Below are positions 1-8,166 of a stretch of DNA of 64,000 nt, piece after piece (position 1 is the stretch's first letter; each line of letters opens with the position of its first letter). The DNA is taken from contig NZ_LT985361.1 of assembly GCF_900269665.1 (NCBI RefSeq), forward strand, positions 7,805,881-7,869,880, written 5' to 3'. The stretch is from Nocardia suismassiliense (GTDB lineage: Bacteria > Actinomycetota > Actinomycetes > Mycobacteriales > Mycobacteriaceae). A program made the translations under genes and the position numbers. The notes beneath the pieces are model-generated. The model was not told the origin of the DNA and did not search any database. It saw only the letters and a list, made by a program, of their open reading frames with translations.

Positions 1-1644
1 GGGGGTGGGGTGTGCTCGGTAGTCGGCGAGGGTTGCGGTGCCCCAGACGTAGGGGTCGGCTTGGGCGCTGCCGAATGGTGACCAGGCCAGACGGGTTCTG
101 CCGGTTTTGTCGTCGGTGTCGGAGTCGTAGACCAGGATGTTCATCGTGAACCGGGTGGGATCGACCGGTTCGGGCAGCGCAGTGAGCGGGATTTTCACCT
201 CGACCGAGTAGCCGTGGTACGGCTCCGTGACGTGCGAAGCCACCTGCATCCCGGGTAGCGGTGCGCCCTGGTGGTTGTCAGCGTCGCGCTCTGCGGCCGG
301 TCCGCCGCGGTTTGCGGTGTACGGCAGGATGCCGACTTTGCAAGTGGTCGAGGTGTCGTCGGAGTTGCCGCTCGGGTCGATGGCGATCTCGACCGAGTCT
401 GTGCGCCAATGCCTTTTGATGTCGTCGGCTTCCAGTGCTGCACCCTCGCGGTCATCGGTGACGTTGACCAGCACGTACAGGTCGTCATGATGTCTGGAAA
501 GCTTTGCAGTTGCCGCACACCCACCGCCGCCCTGCCAAAGAGCAAGCGGCAGTTCAGGTCCCAGATACTCCCCGGGCCCCTCGATGCCGTTCAGGATCGG
601 CGCGATCACCACCGCCGGGACGACGGTGCTCGGGTTCGGTGGATAGTCCGGCTGGACCCGGTTGGCCAACCACGGCAACCCGGTTCGGTCGGCCCACTCC
701 GCGAACTCGGCGTACCGCGGTTTCAATCCGGATTGCCGATGCGCCGGCACCTCGACGAATCGCCCGTCCTCGGCCAGCACCGTGAACCACTCGGAACCGA
801 GCTGATCCGGGTCGGTCGGTACCTGCGCGGGCTTCGCGGCGAAACCCTGTGTCAGATATAGCCGAGTGGCGTCACGTTCGACCTGCGCCCAGGTCGTCTT
901 GTGTGCGCGCGAGCGGACACCGGACCAGACGCCGATGACCGGCAACCCGGTACCGGGATCGGCGCGCCGCTGTTCGGCTGCTTCTGGTCCGAGCAACGAG
1001 CCGAACCCGTAGTTCTGCGCGAGCAGCCTGGTCGGCCGCCACACCGGCAGTCCCTCGCCGGTGAGCTGTTCCGGATACGCCTGCCGATCACCTGCCAGCC
1101 GGAACGCCTCGATACCGAGCCGCGCCGAAAGTTGGTGTCCGCCATGCTGATCGAACGGCCGAGGGTCCATCACCACGATCGTGTGCGGTGTGGTGAGCCG
1201 GACCAGCCGCACCAGCCTCGCGAGGGTGTCCTGCTCGTCCCATACGCGCGCGGTCAGCGGCGCGGACAGGGTGTACCAGAAGTCCGGTTTGTCGAGGTAG
1301 TAGATGTTCTCGATCCCGGCGAGGGCGTTCGCCGTGCGTTCCTCCGTCTCGCGGATCAGCCCCAGCTCGGGTCCTTCCGCCAGCCCGACGGCATTGCCGC
1401 CGCCTTCGCCGCGCGTGACCGTGACGACGCCGGTGGTCCAGCCGAACTCGTCACGCCACCGCCCGAACGTGGCCAGGTTGCTCGACTCGTCGTCCGGATG
1501 CGCACCGACGAACAACACGTCGGTGTGCGCCGGATCTGCGCTTTCGACGCCGGCCGAGGAGCGGTCCGCGACCAGCCAGGTGGCGGCCAGCCCGGCGGCG
1601 AGGACGGTACGGCGGCGCAGTTTCGCCTCGAAGCCTCCCGCCAC
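1..1644 (-). CDS. PIG-L family deacetylase with C-terminal CBM9-like domain (3' end beyond window)
   Basis: The frame is open from a GTG at 1644, preceded by GGAGG five bases upstream, to the left edge of the window, so the C-terminus is missing. Residues 48-53 read AHPDDE, the zinc-binding signature of PIG-L / LmbE deacetylases, which remove acetyl groups from GlcNAc-type substrates; further along an HGGH stretch fits the third zinc ligand. A hydrophobic N-terminal stretch after an Arg cluster (LRRRTVLAAGLAA) suggests export or membrane anchoring. The last ~190 residues, with WRTDSVEIAID and GYSVEVKIPLTAL segments, look like a carbohydrate-binding family 9-like beta-sandwich, as in other secreted PIG-L proteins. 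The substrate cannot be told from the sequence. Confidence 0.85.
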   Translation of the reverse strand, partial: MAGGFEAKLRRRTVLAAGLAATWLVADRSSAGVESADPAHTDVLFVGAHPDDESSNLATFGRWRDEFGWTTGVVTVTRGEGGGNAVGLAEGPELGLIRETEERTANALAGIENIYYLDKPDFWYTLSAPLTARVWDEQDTLARLVRLVRLTTPHTIVVMDPRPFDQHGGHQLSARLGIEAFRLAGDRQAYPEQLTGEGLPVWRPTRLLAQNYGFGSLLGPEAAEQRRADPGTGLPVIGVWSGVRSRAHKTTWAQVERDATRLYLTQGFAAKPAQVPTDPDQLGSEWFTVLAEDGRFVEVPAHRQSGLKPRYAEFAEWADRTGLPWLANRVQPDYPPNPSTVVPAVVIAPILNGIEGPGEYLGPELPLALWQGGGGCAATAKLSRHHDDLYVLVNVTDDREGAALEADDIKRHWRTDSVEIAIDPSGNSDDTSTTCKVGILPYTANRGGPAAERDADNHQGAPLPGMQVASHVTEPYHGYSVEVKIPLTALPEPVDPTRFTMNILVYDSDTDDKTGRTRLAWSPFGSAQADPYVWGTATLADYRAHPTP

Positions 1645-1745
1645 TCGAACCTCCAGTCGCTTGTTCGCACGTCAGTGCCGAACATAGGCGAGGGAGGCGG
1701 AGAGGCGAGCCTTGGGTGGCGGCCACCTCGGCGAGGCGGTCGGGG

Positions 1746-2990
1746 TCAGCCCAGCGATTGCAGTGCGGTGTGCAGCCGGTCGAGTGCCGCGGCGATCCAC
1801 GGCAGGGACGTCGGATCGTTGCTGCCCAACGCTTCCCAGCGCTGATCGGCCGTCTGTCCATAGAGCAGACTGGTCGCCGCCCGGAAACGCAGACTCTCCC
1901 GCGTGTCCCCGAAATGTTCGCCGGCCAGCACGCCGATGCCGTACTCGTCGAGCAGATGGTCGGCGAGTGCGACGCCCGTTTCGATGCCGCGGGCGGCCAG
2001 TGCGGGACGGAACAGCTCGAGATCGGGATAGAGATAGAACCCTGCTTGCGGCGCCCGGCAGGCGACGCCGGCTTTCGCGAACACCGTGTGTGCCGCGCGC
2101 GCCACTGAGGCGTGCAGTCGCCGGCTCGCGGCGATATGCGCCGTCACCTCGGCAGGCGCGTCGAAGGCGAAGACCGCCGCCACCTGCATCGGACCTGCCA
2201 GACAGGACCAGACTTCGCTGCCGAGGCCGGTGATCTGCGCTCCCAACTCCTGTCCCGCGCGGCCGGGCGGGGTGCGGAGGAAGCCGATCCGCCAGCCACC
2301 GAGGGCCATGGATTTGCTCAGTCCGCCGGTGACGATCGTCCGGTGCGGCAACAGGGTCGCCGGGCTGTGCATCGACTCGGGGTCGTAGGCGAGGTCGCGG
2401 TAGATCTCATCGCAGAGGATGGTCATGCCGTGCCGGTCGGCGATCTCGCAGACGCGGGCGATCAGGTCCGCGCCTGCGATGGTTCCTGTGGGGTTGTCCG
2501 GCACCGTCAGGATGAGAATCCGCGGGTCAGCACCCTCTTCGCGGGCTTTCGCCAGCGCAGGTTCGAGCAGGTCCGGGTCCGGCACACCACCCGCGATGCG
2601 CGGGATCGGCACCCCGATGGCGCGTTTGCCGAGGAAGCCGATCTGCGCTGGATACGTGACCCAGGATGGGATGGGCAGCACCACATCGCCGGGCAGCACC
2701 GCGATGGCGGCATACAGCAGCGCCTTGCTGCCCGGCGCGAGGATGACCTGCTCGGTGTCCGTGCGCAGACCACGCCGCGAGAGATACCGCGCTGCGGCTT
2801 CGCGGGCCCGAACGGTGCCGGCCACCGGGGCGTATGAGTTCTCCGTCGCGCCCTCGGCCAGTGCGGCGGCGATCTCGGGCAGCACCGGCAGTCCTGCCTC
2901 ACCGAAGCCGAGATGCAGGATGTCTTGGCCGGCCGCCCGGCGTGCGTTGATCGATTCGTTGAGGGCCAGCGTGGCCGAGCGCGGTACCAA
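1746..2990 (-). CDS. PLP-dependent aminotransferase, class I/II fold
   Basis: A 414-residue fold-type I aminotransferase. The PLP-binding lysine is K226 in the segment GGLSKSMALGGWRIGF; the cofactor-contact motifs PDNPTGT (164-170) and CDEIY (193-197) are in the expected order, and the length is normal for the aspartate/tyrosine aminotransferase superfamily. The TTG start at 2990 follows AGGAG at seven bases. It lies only 39 bp downstream of the cysteine dioxygenase gene on the same strand, so the two are probably co-transcribed. An inferred possibility is that it transaminates cysteine sulfinate, the dioxygenase product, but general aromatic or aspartate-type activity is equally compatible with the sequence. 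Confidence 0.9.
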   Translation of the reverse strand: MVPRSATLALNESINARRAAGQDILHLGFGEAGLPVLPEIAAALAEGATENSYAPVAGTVRAREAAARYLSRRGLRTDTEQVILAPGSKALLYAAIAVLPGDVVLPIPSWVTYPAQIGFLGKRAIGVPIPRIAGGVPDPDLLEPALAKAREEGADPRILILTVPDNPTGTIAGADLIARVCEIADRHGMTILCDEIYRDLAYDPESMHSPATLLPHRTIVTGGLSKSMALGGWRIGFLRTPPGRAGQELGAQITGLGSEVWSCLAGPMQVAAVFAFDAPAEVTAHIAASRRLHASVARAAHTVFAKAGVACRAPQAGFYLYPDLELFRPALAARGIETGVALADHLLDEYGIGVLAGEHFGDTRESLRFRAATSLLYGQTADQRWEALGSNDPTSLPWIAAALDRLHTALQSLG

Positions 2991-3029
2991 GGGTCATCTC
3001 CTGAGATCGAAAGCGGCTGGGGCCTTTGG

Positions 3030-3584
3030 TTATTCGTCCGTGACGGGCAGGCGGTACTCGCGGCGCATGCTGGTGCCGAGTTTGCCGATGTGCGCGCCGT
3101 AGATATGGATCGAGATCACCGTTGAGGTACCGGCATTGCGTACCAGGTGGATGTCGCCGGGCGGGGCGAAACCGCAAGCCGTACCTGCCTTGTTGACCAC
3201 CTGATCCACCGCGACGAGCCGAGCGGACTCACCCTCACCACGCAGTTCGTAGCGCCATTCAGTCTCCGCGCCCTCGTAAACACCTGCGACACACCAGGAC
3301 ACGTGGTCGTGGATCGGTGTCTGCTGCCCCGGCAGCCACACCAGGGCCACCACGGAGAAACTCCCGTCGTCTTCGGTGTGCACGAGGTGCTGCCGATACT
3401 TCTCCGGCGATCCCTCCCGAAACTCGGGGGGCAGCAGATTCGGCTGTGCCAGAAAACCTTCCAGACGATTCGCGACGAGCTGCGCGGCCTCGGCCGGTGG
3501 GCGTTCGCGCCGCACGACTTCCCGCACCGCGGCGACAAGATCGGTGAGGACCGGGGTACACGGGGCGGCGGTACTGATGGACAT
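3030..3584 (-). CDS. Cysteine dioxygenase family protein
   Basis: A 184-residue cupin of the bacterial cysteine dioxygenase (CDO type I) family, which oxidises L-cysteine to cysteine sulfinate using Fe(II). The metal triad is visible as H92 and H94 in the segment PIHDHVSW and H146 in PPGDIHLV. The ATG at 3584 was chosen over an in-frame upstream start at 3653 because it has GGAG six bases ahead and the extra N-terminal residues do not look like protein. A LysR gene lies 213 bp upstream in the same direction and an aminotransferase 39 bp downstream, suggesting a LysR-controlled sulfur amino acid degradation unit. Confidence 0.92.
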   Translation of the reverse strand: MSISTAAPCTPVLTDLVAAVREVVRRERPPAEAAQLVANRLEGFLAQPNLLPPEFREGSPEKYRQHLVHTEDDGSFSVVALVWLPGQQTPIHDHVSWCVAGVYEGAETEWRYELRGEGESARLVAVDQVVNKAGTACGFAPPGDIHLVRNAGTSTVISIHIYGAHIGKLGTSMRREYRLPVTDE

Positions 3585-3797
3585 GGCGACTCCGATCGAA
3601 CAAGTAGACCAACGCGCGCCGCACTTTCGATCAGCGGCGCTGCCGATTCGCATGAAACGCCTTGTCCGGCAACAGAAGATCGTCGTCGGCCTGGCTTTGG
3701 CGTCGGCTTATGTCGACCAGCATGCATCGCGGCAACGCTACGGTCTACTTAGACATTGTTGCCGTAACCAAAGGATCCGTTATATGTGCGGCAGGCT

Positions 3798-4706
3798 CTA
3801 CTTGCCGCTCATCGCATCGGCGGCGACCTGCAACGCCTCCATCATCAGCCGGGTGACCGGAATGTTGTGATGCCCGGCCAGCGCGTACGCCGCCACCGTC
3901 CGCGAGTCCACCGGAATCACCGGACGGCTCACCACCTTCGGATGGCGGATGAACGACTGCACCATGCTCGGCATGACCGCGATCCCCGTGCCCGCCGCCA
4001 CCAGACTCTGCACCGCGAGATTGTCGTCCGTCGTGAAATCGATGTGCGGTTCGAACCCGGCGGTCGCGCACGACTCGATGAAATGGCTACGGCAGCGCAC
4101 ACATCCGGCGATCCACCGCTCGTCGGCCAGCTGCGCCAGCTCCACCGTGCGCCGCCGTGCCAGCGCATGCCCCTTCGGCAGCAATACGATCAACGGATCG
4201 TCGAGCAACGAAACCTTGTACAGGTCATCCGATTCCGGCTGCTCCGATGAGGCGTCATAGGTGAACGCCAACGTGATGTCACACTCCCCCCGCCGCAACG
4301 CCTCCACCGAATCCGGCGGCTCCGCATCGAACAACTCGACCCGGATCCCCGGATGCCGCGTCTTGATCGCCGCCACCGCCGACGGCACCAACGTCGCACT
4401 CGCACTCGGAAACGCACACACCCGAACCCGCCCCGTCTTCAACCGGGTAATCGCCGTCATCTGCTGCTGCGCCGCCGAGATCGTCCCCAGAATCCCCGCC
4501 GCATGCTGCGCCAGCACCTGCCCCGCATCCGTCAACCGCAACCCCCGCCCCACCCGCACGAACAGCGGCGTCCCCACCGACCGCTCCAACGCCTTCATCT
4601 GCTGACTGATCGCCGGCTGCGTATACCCCAAACTCCGCGCCGCCGCCGCAAACGAGCCCGTCCGCACGACCTCGTCGAACACCCGAACATGCCGTGAGTC
4701 GAACAT
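3798..4706 (-). CDS. LysR family transcriptional regulator
   Basis: A 302-residue LysR-type regulator of normal length. The N-terminal winged helix-turn-helix spans about residues 1-60, with the typical SFAAAARSLGYTQPAISQ recognition-helix region followed by the family's KALERSVGTPLF strand. The remainder is the periplasmic-binding-protein-like effector domain. A pair of cysteines in GCVRCRSHF (about residues 192-198) could allow redox or thiol sensing; that is inference. It precedes the cysteine dioxygenase and aminotransferase genes on the same strand with a 213-bp gap, the most economical target being the promoter in that gap (3585-3797). No clear T-N11-A box was pinned down there. Confidence 0.93.
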   Translation of the reverse strand: MFDSRHVRVFDEVVRTGSFAAAARSLGYTQPAISQQMKALERSVGTPLFVRVGRGLRLTDAGQVLAQHAAGILGTISAAQQQMTAITRLKTGRVRVCAFPSASATLVPSAVAAIKTRHPGIRVELFDAEPPDSVEALRRGECDITLAFTYDASSEQPESDDLYKVSLLDDPLIVLLPKGHALARRRTVELAQLADERWIAGCVRCRSHFIESCATAGFEPHIDFTTDDNLAVQSLVAAGTGIAVMPSMVQSFIRHPKVVSRPVIPVDSRTVAAYALAGHHNIPVTRLMMEALQVAADAMSGK

Positions 4707-4798
4707 CGGTCCAGAATAAGCATTTCTTTGGGGTGCATAGGGTTTCGCGGGGATTGGGGAGAAGAGTCAGCAGGTCGACCCCGCCTGACCTTCGTCAG

Positions 4799-5266
4799 CT
4801 ACCACCCATAGACAGAGAAGGGCGTTCCATCCGCAACATGCCGCATAGCCACTTGGCAGTACCCGATCATGTGCTCCGGCAACTCATCGACCGCGAACCA
4901 CCCGATCGCACTGCACTTCTCAGGTTCCCTCTTGACAGGCTCCCCCTCCCACTCAGCCACAGTGAAGAAGAACGCCACCCTCCCACCAGCCGAGGAGTTG
5001 TGCATAACGTGACTGAACTCCACATCCCCCGCCTCGACCACCACCCCAACCTCTTCCTCAGCCTCACGAATCAGCGCAGTAACCACAGACTCACCCGCCT
5101 CGAGATGACCGGACGGCAGATGCCACGCCCCATCCTCGAAACCAGTGTTCCACCGCCGCCCGAACAGCACTCGGTCACCACGCCACAGCAACAGGTGAAC
5201 GTCCCCAGTCACCTTGTGCCGTGGAGGTTTCGTCTCCCGATCAGGCACACAAACAGTTCCACTCAT
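4799..5266 (-). CDS. Nudix hydrolase
   Basis: A 155-residue Nudix protein that would hydrolyse a nucleoside diphosphate linked to another moiety. The complete Nudix box GX5EX7REUXEEXGU occupies residues 53-75, beginning GHLEAGE and ending REAEEEVGV. The flanking text (LLWRGDRVLFGRRWNTGFEDGAWHLPSG) is typical of the small MutT/NTP pyrophosphohydrolase type, but the substrate cannot be inferred. The ATG at 5266 has only a weak purine-rich stretch upstream. It stands alone between a LysR gene and a DUF4143 ATPase, with a prominent inverted repeat 41-71 bp ahead of its start. Confidence 0.92.
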   Translation of the reverse strand: MSGTVCVPDRETKPPRHKVTGDVHLLLWRGDRVLFGRRWNTGFEDGAWHLPSGHLEAGESVVTALIREAEEEVGVVVEAGDVEFSHVMHNSSAGGRVAFFFTVAEWEGEPVKREPEKCSAIGWFAVDELPEHMIGYCQVAMRHVADGTPFSVYGW

Positions 5267-5306
5267 CGGTTGACCCGCTTCTCTCGTAGGGGCCGAACTC
5301 CTCGTT

Positions 5307-5337
5307 GAAGTTCAAAATTTGACTCAATTTGAACTTC
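5307..5337. promoter_or_regulatory. Inverted repeat, candidate operator of the Nudix gene
   Basis: Two perfect 10-base arms, GAAGTTCAAA (5307-5316) and TTTGAACTTC (5328-5337), are separated by 11 bases in a short AT-rich patch inside otherwise GC-rich DNA. It lies 41-71 bp upstream of the leftward Nudix start, where a repressor would overlap a promoter. No regulator gene is adjacent, and there is no T-tract making it a terminator. Function is inferred from position and symmetry only. Confidence 0.45.
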
Positions 5338-5481
5338 GTTTGACGTTCGGTACGAACTGGCTGATGCACGGGCGGAAGCCGTGAGGACGAGACTGTCGGC
5401 GCTGGTGGCTGGGTCGTCGTAGAACTAGGGCGAGCCATCGGCTCAGCTTCCACTGGTCTGGCGCCGGACAGACCGTTGAAG

Positions 5482-6744
5482 TCACGCCATAGTGGCCTCC
5501 CACAACGCCGCGACAGGCATCGCCAGCATCTTCGGCCCGAATGGCAAGGTCTGCTGACCGGTGTGCAGAACTATCCCTGCCAGGAAGTCGTTGCCGAGCC
5601 GCTCAGCCAGATGTCGGAGACCACGAAAATCGTTCGGGTTCACGGTTGATGCGGCCTTCACTTCGATGCCGACTACCTGGCCGCGCCGATTCTCCAGTAC
5701 TGCATCGACCTCCACCTGATCTTTGGTGCGGTAGTGAAACAACTCGACGTCCTCATCCGACCAGGTCAGCTGCCGTGCCAACTCAGTAAGGACAAATCCT
5801 TCGAGCAGAGGTCCGAACTGTCCTCCTGGCCGAAGCAGGCTACGAGCATCCGCTCCGATCTCGTTGGCGGCGATACCGGAATCAACGAAGGCAATCTTCG
5901 GCATCGCAGTCGCCCGCGTGCTGATGTTGCGGGACCACGCCGGGATCCGCTTGATGAGGAACACCTCTTCGAGCAGCGCGAGGTAGCGGGTCACGGTGGT
6001 GGCGCTGAGCCCGAGGTCCCGGCTCAGGGTGGCGGTGACAAGAAGCTGGCCCGAGCGGGCTGCCAACATCTGGATCAGCGCACGCATCTCGCTTGTCCGC
6101 TCGATCTCGGCCAATTGCTGGACGTCGCGCGCAATGAGATCGCCCACGTACGAGTTGAAGAAGGCACGCCGCCGCTTGTCGTTGGTCCGTGCCAACGCCT
6201 CCGGAAATCCACCCCGCACCACGCGATCGGCATAGTCGGCCCGGGGCACCGCCGAACTGTGCCGGATTCCATCTCCCTGGGCGAAAACCGCGTCGACAAA
6301 ACAGTCCGGCGTGCCATCGATCTCTCCCTGGGAGAAGGGCCACAGTTCGATGGTTTCCATCCGACCGACCAGGGTGTCCGGCAGGGCACGGAGTCCGAGC
6401 ACGCGCGCCGACCCGGTCAGTAGGAAACGTCCGGGCCGCGGATCCGCGTCCACCTGAGCTTTGATCGACAACAACAGCTCGGGGGCTCGTTGGATCTCAT
6501 CGATCACCATCAACCCAGGAAAGTCGACGAACCCATCCGGGTCGCCCAATGCGGCCTGCCGGGTAAGAGCGGTATCCAGATCCCGCCACTCCGCGTCCCT
6601 GCCTTTGGCGGCCAACCGTACAAGCGTGCTCTTGCCACACTGACGAGCTCCGTTCACCAGAACTACCCGCGTATCTTCAAGTGCCTCGGCAACCATCGTC
6701 TCGGCATGCCTAGGCTTCGCAGGGCCGAGAAGTGTCTGCACCAC
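5482..6744 (-). CDS. AAA ATPase with DUF4143 C-terminal domain
   Basis: A 420-residue protein with a Walker A loop GARQCGKST at residues 32-40 and Walker B LMVIDE at 78-83, followed by a sensor-like LLTGSAR segment: the AAA_14 core. The C-terminal half is of the DUF4143 type, including a DQVEVDAV ... GIEVKA region (roughly 345-370) that resembles a PD-(D/E)XK nuclease-like core. Members are common, poorly characterised, and often sit in mobile or defence-rich DNA. The GTG at 6744 is well supported by AGGAGG five bases upstream. It transcribes away from a tandem repeat array and from a stand-alone nuclease-like gene. No partner gene is obvious. Confidence 0.9.
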   Translation of the reverse strand: MVQTLLGPAKPRHAETMVAEALEDTRVVLVNGARQCGKSTLVRLAAKGRDAEWRDLDTALTRQAALGDPDGFVDFPGLMVIDEIQRAPELLLSIKAQVDADPRPGRFLLTGSARVLGLRALPDTLVGRMETIELWPFSQGEIDGTPDCFVDAVFAQGDGIRHSSAVPRADYADRVVRGGFPEALARTNDKRRRAFFNSYVGDLIARDVQQLAEIERTSEMRALIQMLAARSGQLLVTATLSRDLGLSATTVTRYLALLEEVFLIKRIPAWSRNISTRATAMPKIAFVDSGIAANEIGADARSLLRPGGQFGPLLEGFVLTELARQLTWSDEDVELFHYRTKDQVEVDAVLENRRGQVVGIEVKAASTVNPNDFRGLRHLAERLGNDFLAGIVLHTGQQTLPFGPKMLAMPVAALWEATMA

Positions 6745-6765
6745 GCGTCCTCCTCGAGTCTGTGG

Positions 6766-6864
6766 GTGGTGGATCCGTCGCCAGTGTACTGGTGGAATCG
6801 TCGCCGACGTTCTGGTGGATTCGTCGCACAGTCCCTGGTGGATATGTCAACACGCTGGTGCTCC
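6766..6864. repeat. Imperfect tandem repeat, about 23-bp unit, four to five copies
   Basis: Consecutive units start at 6766, 6789, 6812 and 6835 and a degenerate one at 6855. The shared core is TGGTGGATTCGTCGC with one or two changes per copy; the first three units are exactly 23 bp. The array begins about 20 bp upstream of the leftward DUF4143 ATPase start, so it could be an iterated protein-binding site, or the multi-repeat end of a lost IS element. The rest of the 318-bp gap to the next gene holds a recombinase-like relic described separately. Confidence 0.7.
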
Positions 6865-6900
6865 ATTCGTCGCAGTGCACGGACGACAAGTGGGGTCCGA

Positions 6901-7060
6901 GCGCAGTTGACGGTGGAACATCAGATTGGCCCAGCGGACGGTGGCGGAGGCGCTGCACGACGCGGGAGTACCGATCCGACCACACGGCGGTCAGCGCCGC
7001 AGCTGTACTTTAGGTGTTTTATCGAATCACGAGACGATCACCCAGGACCCTAGAATCTAG
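6901..7060 (+). pseudogene. Relic of a helix-turn-helix (recombinase C-terminal) coding region
   Basis: The conceptual translation gives LTVEHQI in one frame, then AQRTVAEALHDAGVPIRP and HGGQRR in another frame from 6929 to a stop at 7058-7060. The same order of motifs, unbroken, occurs in the protein encoded at 8167-8616 (KVEHH ... AKRTVAKVLREAGVAIRP ... GGQRRR). The similarity is also visible in the DNA. The pattern resembles the C-terminal HTH of serine recombinases. With no start and an internal frame change this is a remnant rather than a gene; it ends three bases before the next start. Confidence 0.6.
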
Positions 7061-7062
7061 CC

Positions 7063-7938
7063 ATGAACCAAGCGGGGGAAGCAAAGCGGATCGCCGCGCT
7101 ACTCAACCAGACAGAGGCTCTGGCTGAATTCGGCCGAATGGCCCAGGGCGAGGATGATTCCGATGCCGAGCGGGCGGTACGCCAGCTACAGGACCGCTAT
7201 TCCCTCTGGTACTCGGCTTCGCTCTCTTCGCTGCCTGAGGATCTTCGTGGGCGGTTTATCGACCAATTCGAAGCCAAGCATCCGAACACGAGTCCCAAAA
7301 TCAAGCAGTTCATTGCCCACCCCAGAAAGCCGTGGGCCCTATACAACTCCGTTCCCCGCTTCATGAAAAGCCATGGCAGATGGCAACATTCGCTGAAGCA
7401 GAGCTACGAGGAACCCCTGTTCGAGCAACGCCGTCTCCTTTTGGAAGCCAAAGGGCGGCTGGCCATCAACCCTGACGTCCACGACACCATGGACCAGCTG
7501 ACAGAGCTGTTTCGCCGACTTCCACCTGCTCTGACCATCTTGGAACGCCCTAATCGTCATGGCCCTGGCCTCACAGTGTCAGACGAATACGACCTCCAGA
7601 AGATCCTGCATGCCGTGCTCCGACTTCACTTCGATGACGTGGAGCTGGAAGAGACAACCCCGCGCAGGGCAGGCGGCTCGTACCGGATCGACTTCGTATT
7701 ACGACAGGAACAAGTGGCGATCGAGGCAAAAATGACTCGGTCATCCTTGGGAACTAAGGAGATTCGGCGGCAACTCATCGATGACATGTTTGGTTATCGA
7801 GGGCAGGCAAATGTCGCCGCACTGGTCGCGGTGATTTACGACCCGACTCGGCGAATCGACAACCCGGCCGGATTTGAGCGCGATCTCAGTACTGACGACC
7901 CCGAACTCCCCGTCCGAGTAGTCATAGCTCAGGGCTGA
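7063..7938 (+). CDS. Stand-alone PD-(D/E)XK nuclease-fold protein, DpnII/MboI-like
   Basis: A 291-residue protein whose C-terminal third carries a PD-(D/E)XK arrangement: D210 in SYRIDFVL, then E221 and K223 in VAIEAKM, with E175 in an upstream helix (SDEYDLQK) as a likely fourth acidic residue. This order matches the REase domain of the DpnII-MboI type that is often found alone, with no methyltransferase. The N-terminal 150 residues are helical, charged and unrecognised. No modification gene is nearby, so classical restriction is unlikely; a conditional toxin, effector or defence nuclease is more plausible, as inference. The flanks carry recombinase relics, suggesting recent acquisition. Confidence 0.75.
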   Translation: MNQAGEAKRIAALLNQTEALAEFGRMAQGEDDSDAERAVRQLQDRYSLWYSASLSSLPEDLRGRFIDQFEAKHPNTSPKIKQFIAHPRKPWALYNSVPRFMKSHGRWQHSLKQSYEEPLFEQRRLLLEAKGRLAINPDVHDTMDQLTELFRRLPPALTILERPNRHGPGLTVSDEYDLQKILHAVLRLHFDDVELEETTPRRAGGSYRIDFVLRQEQVAIEAKMTRSSLGTKEIRRQLIDDMFGYRGQANVAALVAVIYDPTRRIDNPAGFERDLSTDDPELPVRVVIAQG

Positions 7939-8127
7939 TTCGCGCGTCTACCTCGTCTCCAAGGGGAGCGCGGATTGGGGCCTACCAAACCGGGAGGGGA
8001 GTTTGGGGCCGCGACATCGACAGTGGCGAACCGGGGAAGGGGCCCGGTGCCCGGCATCGGGGCTTGGCGAGCGGGGAAGGGGTGGCGGCTGAGTCGGCAG
8101 GAGGGCGTGAGCCTTCACAGGAACGAT

Positions 8128-8157
8128 GAAGGCCCGGTCCTTGTGGACCGGGCCTTC
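8128..8157. terminator. Strong hairpin, probable terminator
   Basis: A perfect 13-bp stem, GAAGGCCCGGTCC (8128-8140) and its complement (8145-8157), closes a four-base loop TTGT. There is no T-run, as usual for actinobacterial terminators. It lies 190 bp downstream of the nuclease-like gene and just before the next open frame. Confidence 0.65.
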
Positions 8158-8166
8158 GGGGTGGGC

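Noticed and set aside
5241..5453. 70-codon leftward frame upstream of the Nudix gene
   Set aside because: Overlaps the Nudix start and the inverted repeat, has no ribosome-binding site and is Ser/Thr/Pro filler without domain character.
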